Assembly: GCA_021826035.1 (NCBI GenBank)
Contig: JAKBBE010000010.1
Location: 1 to 58,721 of the forward strand
Direction of reading: 5' to 3'
Length of the DNA: 58,721 bases
Origin: Pseudomonadota bacterium
Lineage (GTDB): Bacteria > Pseudomonadota > Gammaproteobacteria > Steroidobacterales > Steroidobacteraceae
The position numbers and the translations under genes were made by a program. The notes beneath the pieces were generated by a model, which did not search any database, was not told the origin of the DNA, and saw nothing but the letters and a program-made list of their open reading frames with translations. How positions within the stretch are numbered: position 1 is the first letter of the stretch; the number at the start of each line of letters is the position of its first letter. This document shows positions 55,842-58,721 of the stretch, piece after piece.

Positions 55842-56423
55842 TCAGCTCAGTCGGCCCGTGAGCGTGCTGCGCCAGCGTTCCCAGTCAAAGGCCGGCCCGG
55901 GATCGGTTTTTCGGCCCGGTGCGATGTCGCTATGTCCGGCAATGTGCTCCGGCGACAGTGAGGGATAGGCCGCCAGGAGTCCGGCCACGAGCGCAGCGAG
56001 GCTCTCGTACTGCGCATCGGTGTACGGCCTGTGGTCCGTCCCTTCGAGTTCGACGCCGATCGAGAAGTCGTTGCACGCTTCGCGGCCGCGGTACTGCGAG
56101 CGGCCCGCATGCCAGGCGCGCTGCCCGAACCCCACGTACTGGCGCAGCCCGCCGTCGCGGCGCACGAGCGCGTGGGCCGAGACGCGCAGATGCGCAACAT
56201 CGCGCAGTGCGGCGGGCGCATCGGCCGGGATGTTGCCCGTGAACAGCCGGTCGATCCACGGCCCGCCGAACTGCCCGGGCGGCAGACTGATGCCATGGAT
56301 GACGATCAATTCCGGCCGCCCGCCCGCCGGGCGTGCATCGCAGTGCGGGGAGAGCACCTGCGGCACGCCCGCCAGCAGGCCGGTGGCGGTATCGATCTGA
56401 ACGGCGCGGGGGAAGCTGCTCAC
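55842..56423 (-). CDS. ampD: 1,6-anhydro-N-acetylmuramyl-L-alanine amidase AmpD
   Basis: A cytoplasmic amidase of about 193 residues that removes the peptide from anhydro-muropeptides in cell-wall recycling. Zinc ligands: His in LIVIHGISLPPGQFG, and His and Asp in EHIAGHSDIAPGRKTDPG. Between them lie YVGFGQRAWHAGRS and NDFSIGVELEGTD, all characteristic. The frame opens at 56513, which would overlap bioA's start; the GTG at 56423 gives the usual AmpD N-terminus. It probably works on products of the transglycosylase encoded at 23.1 kb. Loss of AmpD derepresses beta-lactamase in species with AmpR. Confidence 0.92.
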   Translation of the reverse strand: MSSFPRAVQIDTATGLLAGVPQVLSPHCDARPAGGRPELIVIHGISLPPGQFGGPWIDRLFTGNIPADAPAALRDVAHLRVSAHALVRRDGGLRQYVGFGQRAWHAGRSQYRGREACNDFSIGVELEGTDHRPYTDAQYESLAALVAGLLAAYPSLSPEHIAGHSDIAPGRKTDPGPAFDWERWRSTLTGRLS

Positions 56424-56499
56424 TGCGTTCGGACGGGCGCTCGGCGCCGCGGCGGGGGACGCATCCCGCCTTCTCGGCCGATCATGCCACAATCGCGGC

Positions 56500-57855
56500 A
56501 TGAGAACCGACAATGCCGCCTACGTTGAGCGCGATCTCGCGCATGTCTGGCACCCGTGCACGCAGATGAAGGATCATGAGCGCGTGCCGCTCATTCCGGT
56601 GCGCCGCGGCGAGGGTGCGTGGCTTGAGGACTACGAGGGCAAGCGCTATCTCGACGCCATCAGTTCTTGGTGGGTAAACCTGTTTGGTCACGCCAACCCG
56701 CGCATCAACGCCGCAGTGCGCGCCCAGCTGGAGAGCCTCGAGCAGGTGATCCTCGCCGGGTTTACCCACGAACCGGTCATTCGTCTCTCCGAGGCGCTGG
56801 TGGCGGTTGCCCCGCCCGGGCTGACGCGCTGCTTCTACGCCGATAACGGCTCCTCGGCGGTCGAAGTCGCGGTGAAGATGAGCTTTCACTATTGGCGCAA
56901 TCTCGGCCGCGCAAACAAGCGCCGCTTCATCACGCTCTCAGGCAGCTACCACGGCGAGACGCTCGGCGCGCTCGCCGTGGGCAACGTCGAGTTGTACAAG
57001 GACATCTACCAGCCCTTGCTGATGGACGTCATCACTGTTCCCTCTCCGGATTGCTACGAGCGTGAGCACGGGGAGAGCTGGGCGGCGCACTCACGGCGCA
57101 AGTTCGCGCACATGGAGGCGGCACTCGAGCGGCACGCGCACGAGTGCGCCGCGGTGATCCTCGAGCCGCTGGTGCAGTGCGCCGGTGGGATGCGCATGTA
57201 CGATCCGGTGTATCTGCGGCTGCTGCGCGCGGCCTGCGACCGGCACCAGGTGCTGTTGATCGCCGATGAGATCGCGGTCGGTTTCGGGCGTACCGGAACA
57301 CTGTTCGCCTGCGAGCAGGCCGGCATCAGTCCGGATCTGATGTGTCTCTCGAAGGGTCTCACCGCCGGCTATCTGCCCCTCTCGGCGGTGCTCGCCACCG
57401 AACCGATCTATGCGGCCTTCTACGACGAGTACACCAAGCTCAGCGCGTTCCTGCACTCGCACAGCTTCACGGGCAACCCGCTCGCCTGCACCGCCGCGCT
57501 TGCCTGTCTGGAGATCTTCAAGACCGAGGAAGTGATTCAGCGCAACCGCGCCCTGAGCGCGCACCTCGGGGAGCGGGCCCGTACGCTTGAGGCGCATCCG
57601 CATGTCGCCGAGGTACGCCAGCACGGCATGATCGTCGCCGCCGAGCTGGTGCGCGAGAAATCCTCGCGCGAGCCGTATCCCTGGCAGGAGCGGCGTGGAC
57701 TGAAGATCTACCAGCACGCGCTCGAGCGCGGGGTGCTGCTGCGCCCGGTCGGCAACGTGGTGTACTTCATGCCACCCTACGTAGTGACCCCGGAGGAGAT
57801 CGACCTGATGGTCGAGGTGGCCCGCGAGGGCATCGAGCGGGCCACGTGCGACTGA
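56500..57855 (+). CDS. bioA: Adenosylmethionine-8-amino-7-oxononanoate aminotransferase BioA
   Basis: A 451-residue class III PLP aminotransferase of biotin synthesis, converting KAPA to DAPA with SAM as amino donor. HVWHPCTQMKDH at the N-terminus is BioA-specific. DAISSWWVNLFGHANPRI, the cofactor-binding GSSAVEVAVKMSFHYW, LIADEIAVGFGRTG and the PLP lysine in LSKGLTAGYLPLSAV follow in order. Cytoplasmic. No other bio gene is in the window. It is divergent from ampD and overlaps rsmE by ten bases. Confidence 0.96.
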   Translation: MRTDNAAYVERDLAHVWHPCTQMKDHERVPLIPVRRGEGAWLEDYEGKRYLDAISSWWVNLFGHANPRINAAVRAQLESLEQVILAGFTHEPVIRLSEALVAVAPPGLTRCFYADNGSSAVEVAVKMSFHYWRNLGRANKRRFITLSGSYHGETLGALAVGNVELYKDIYQPLLMDVITVPSPDCYEREHGESWAAHSRRKFAHMEAALERHAHECAAVILEPLVQCAGGMRMYDPVYLRLLRAACDRHQVLLIADEIAVGFGRTGTLFACEQAGISPDLMCLSKGLTAGYLPLSAVLATEPIYAAFYDEYTKLSAFLHSHSFTGNPLACTAALACLEIFKTEEVIQRNRALSAHLGERARTLEAHPHVAEVRQHGMIVAAELVREKSSREPYPWQERRGLKIYQHALERGVLLRPVGNVVYFMPPYVVTPEEIDLMVEVAREGIERATCD

Positions 57856-58589
57856 CGCGCATCCATGTGAGCGCGCCGCCGCAGGCGGGCGGTGCCTGCA
57901 CGGTGCGCGGCGAGGCGGCCAATCACCTCGCCCGCGTACTGCGCCTCGAGGTGGGCGATACGCTGGAGGTGTTCGACGGCGAGGGTGGGGAGTACAGCGG
58001 GCGCATCGAGGCGATGCGCAAGGGCGAGGTGCAGGTCGCGCTCGGGCCGCGCCGCGAGGGTCTGACCGAATCCTCCCTGCAGCTCACGCTCGCGCAGGGG
58101 ATCTCGCGCGGTGAGCGCATGGACTGGGTGGTGCAGAAGGCCGTGGAACTCGGTGTGACGCGCATCGTGCCGGTACTGACCGAGCGCAGCGTCGTGCGCC
58201 TCGATGCCGAGCAGGCGCGCCACAAGCAGCGCCATTGGCACGGCGTCGCGGTGGCAGCCTGCGAACAAAGCGGGCGCAGCCGTCTGCCGACCATCGATCT
58301 GCCGCAGCCGCTGCCGATGTTCTTCGCGGCGCTCGGCGCCGGCGCCGGCACCGGGACGCTGCGCGTGCTGGCGAACCCGCAGGCGCACACCGGACTCGCT
58401 GCGCTGCCGGCAACCGCAGAGCAGGTGTTGGTGCTGATTGGTCCGGAGGGCGGACTCGCCGCCGCTGAAATACACGCCGCGGTCGAGCACGGCTTCCTCT
58501 GCGTGCGGCTCGGTCCGCGGGTGCTGCGCACCGAGACGGCGGCCGTGGCGGTGCTCGCGCTGTTGCAGCAGCGTTTCGGGGATCTCTAG
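57846..58589 (+). CDS. rsmE: 16S rRNA m3U1498 methyltransferase RsmE
   Basis: A 247-residue SPOUT methyltransferase that methylates U1498 of 16S rRNA with SAM. The N-terminal PUA-like domain (GEAANHLARVLRLEVGDTL) is followed by the trefoil-knot part with VLIGPEGGLAAAEI and LGPRVLRTETAAVAVLALLQ. ERMDWVVQKAVELGVTRIVPVLTERS is also characteristic. The start is GTG inside the end of bioA, so translation is coupled. Confidence 0.95.
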   Translation: MRLTRIHVSAPPQAGGACTVRGEAANHLARVLRLEVGDTLEVFDGEGGEYSGRIEAMRKGEVQVALGPRREGLTESSLQLTLAQGISRGERMDWVVQKAVELGVTRIVPVLTERSVVRLDAEQARHKQRHWHGVAVAACEQSGRSRLPTIDLPQPLPMFFAALGAGAGTGTLRVLANPQAHTGLAALPATAEQVLVLIGPEGGLAAAEIHAAVEHGFLCVRLGPRVLRTETAAVAVLALLQQRFGDL

Positions 58590-58607
58590 CCTGAATCAGG
58601 CCTGTCC

Positions 58608-58634
58608 CAACGTTGATCGGCGGTACGCCGATAA
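58608..58634 (+). promoter_or_regulatory. Sigma-28-like promoter at the window end
   Basis: CAACGTTG, then 11 bases, then GCCGATAA. The -10 is the exact sigma-28 consensus (8 of 8), the spacing is exact, and the -35 matches TAAAGTTT at 5 of 8. It reads rightward out of the window, after the rsmE stop, so the controlled gene is not visible. A short hairpin (ATCGGCG/CGCCGAT) overlaps the same bases, so chance similarity is possible. Confidence 0.4.
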
Positions 58635-58651
58635 CTGACTGAATGTATTGG

Positions 58652-58685
58652 CGAAATCGTGATTTTTAGGGTGTTAACGATTTCG
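58652..58685. repeat. 9-bp perfect inverted repeat near the window end
   Basis: CGAAATCGT at 58652-58660 and ACGATTTCG at 58677-58685 are exact complements separated by 16 A/T-rich bases, just downstream of the sigma-28-like element. It could be an operator for the unseen downstream gene; no coding frame is visible in this last stretch. Confidence 0.4.
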
Positions 58686-58721
58686 GCCCCAGCAGGTGGC
58701 ATTGTGATCCCCGAACGGGTC

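Overview
The window is chromosomal DNA of a GC-rich gammaproteobacterium. The block yggU-yggT-proC-yggS / pilT-pilU, followed by pyrB-ruvX-algH-tonB-gshB and pilGHIJ-chpA-chpC, is the order known from Pseudomonas and from xanthomonad or Nevskia/Steroidobacter-like bacteria. Several differences (no pilK or chpB, a third PilT-family gene, a PyrK-type gene beside pyrB) argue against Pseudomonas itself. I cannot name the genus. No rRNA, tRNA, CRISPR array, transposase or prophage gene was seen.

Layout. (1) 0.3-15.3 kb is a less GC-rich, accessory-looking stretch: AI-2E-type exporter, membrane protein, patatin-like lipoprotein, catalase-peroxidase KatG, EamA exporter, glycerol-3-phosphate dehydrogenase and glycerol kinase (convergent), a secreted prolyl oligopeptidase, an amino-acid permease and an aldo/keto reductase. 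(2) 15.4-22.7 kb: a Pro/Arg/Tyr-rich exported protein, a P1B-5-type metal ATPase with a C-terminal hemerythrin domain, two tandem PAP2 phosphatases, a methyltransferase and an MFS transporter. (3) 22.7-23.1 kb: an intergenic region with an exact sigma-54 promoter, an upstream inverted repeat and a strong terminator, all reading leftward, which looks like an undescribed sigma-54-dependent small RNA. (4) 23.1-31.1 kb: cell-wall and housekeeping genes (MltD-like transglycosylase, L,D-transpeptidase, PpnN, two small unknown proteins, HtpG, a hydrolase, an HU-like protein). (5) 31.3-51.1 kb: the type IV pilus motility region. It holds yggU-yggT-proC-yggS leftward, three tandem PilT-type ATPases rightward, a leftward pyrimidine/glutathione/TonB operon, and the Pil-Chp chemosensory operon rightward, with a nearly sensor-less PilJ and an 1829-residue ChpA. 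(6) 51.3-58.7 kb: a diguanylate cyclase behind a sigma-28-like promoter, an IMPase-family phosphatase, a PduO-type cobalamin adenosyltransferase, a GIN-domain exported protein, a CBS-pair protein, a second sRNA candidate, AmpD, BioA and RsmE. A perfect sigma-28 -10 element lies just before the window end.

How it works together. The core theme is surface motility: PilT and its two paralogues power pilus retraction, Pil-Chp controls them, TonB sits in the same neighbourhood (a tonB-family gene here is needed for twitching in Pseudomonas), and a membrane diguanylate cyclase follows. Sigma-28-like elements at 51.15 and 58.6 kb suggest a flagellar link. The strongest candidate for something new is the sigma-54 small RNA at 22.7 kb.
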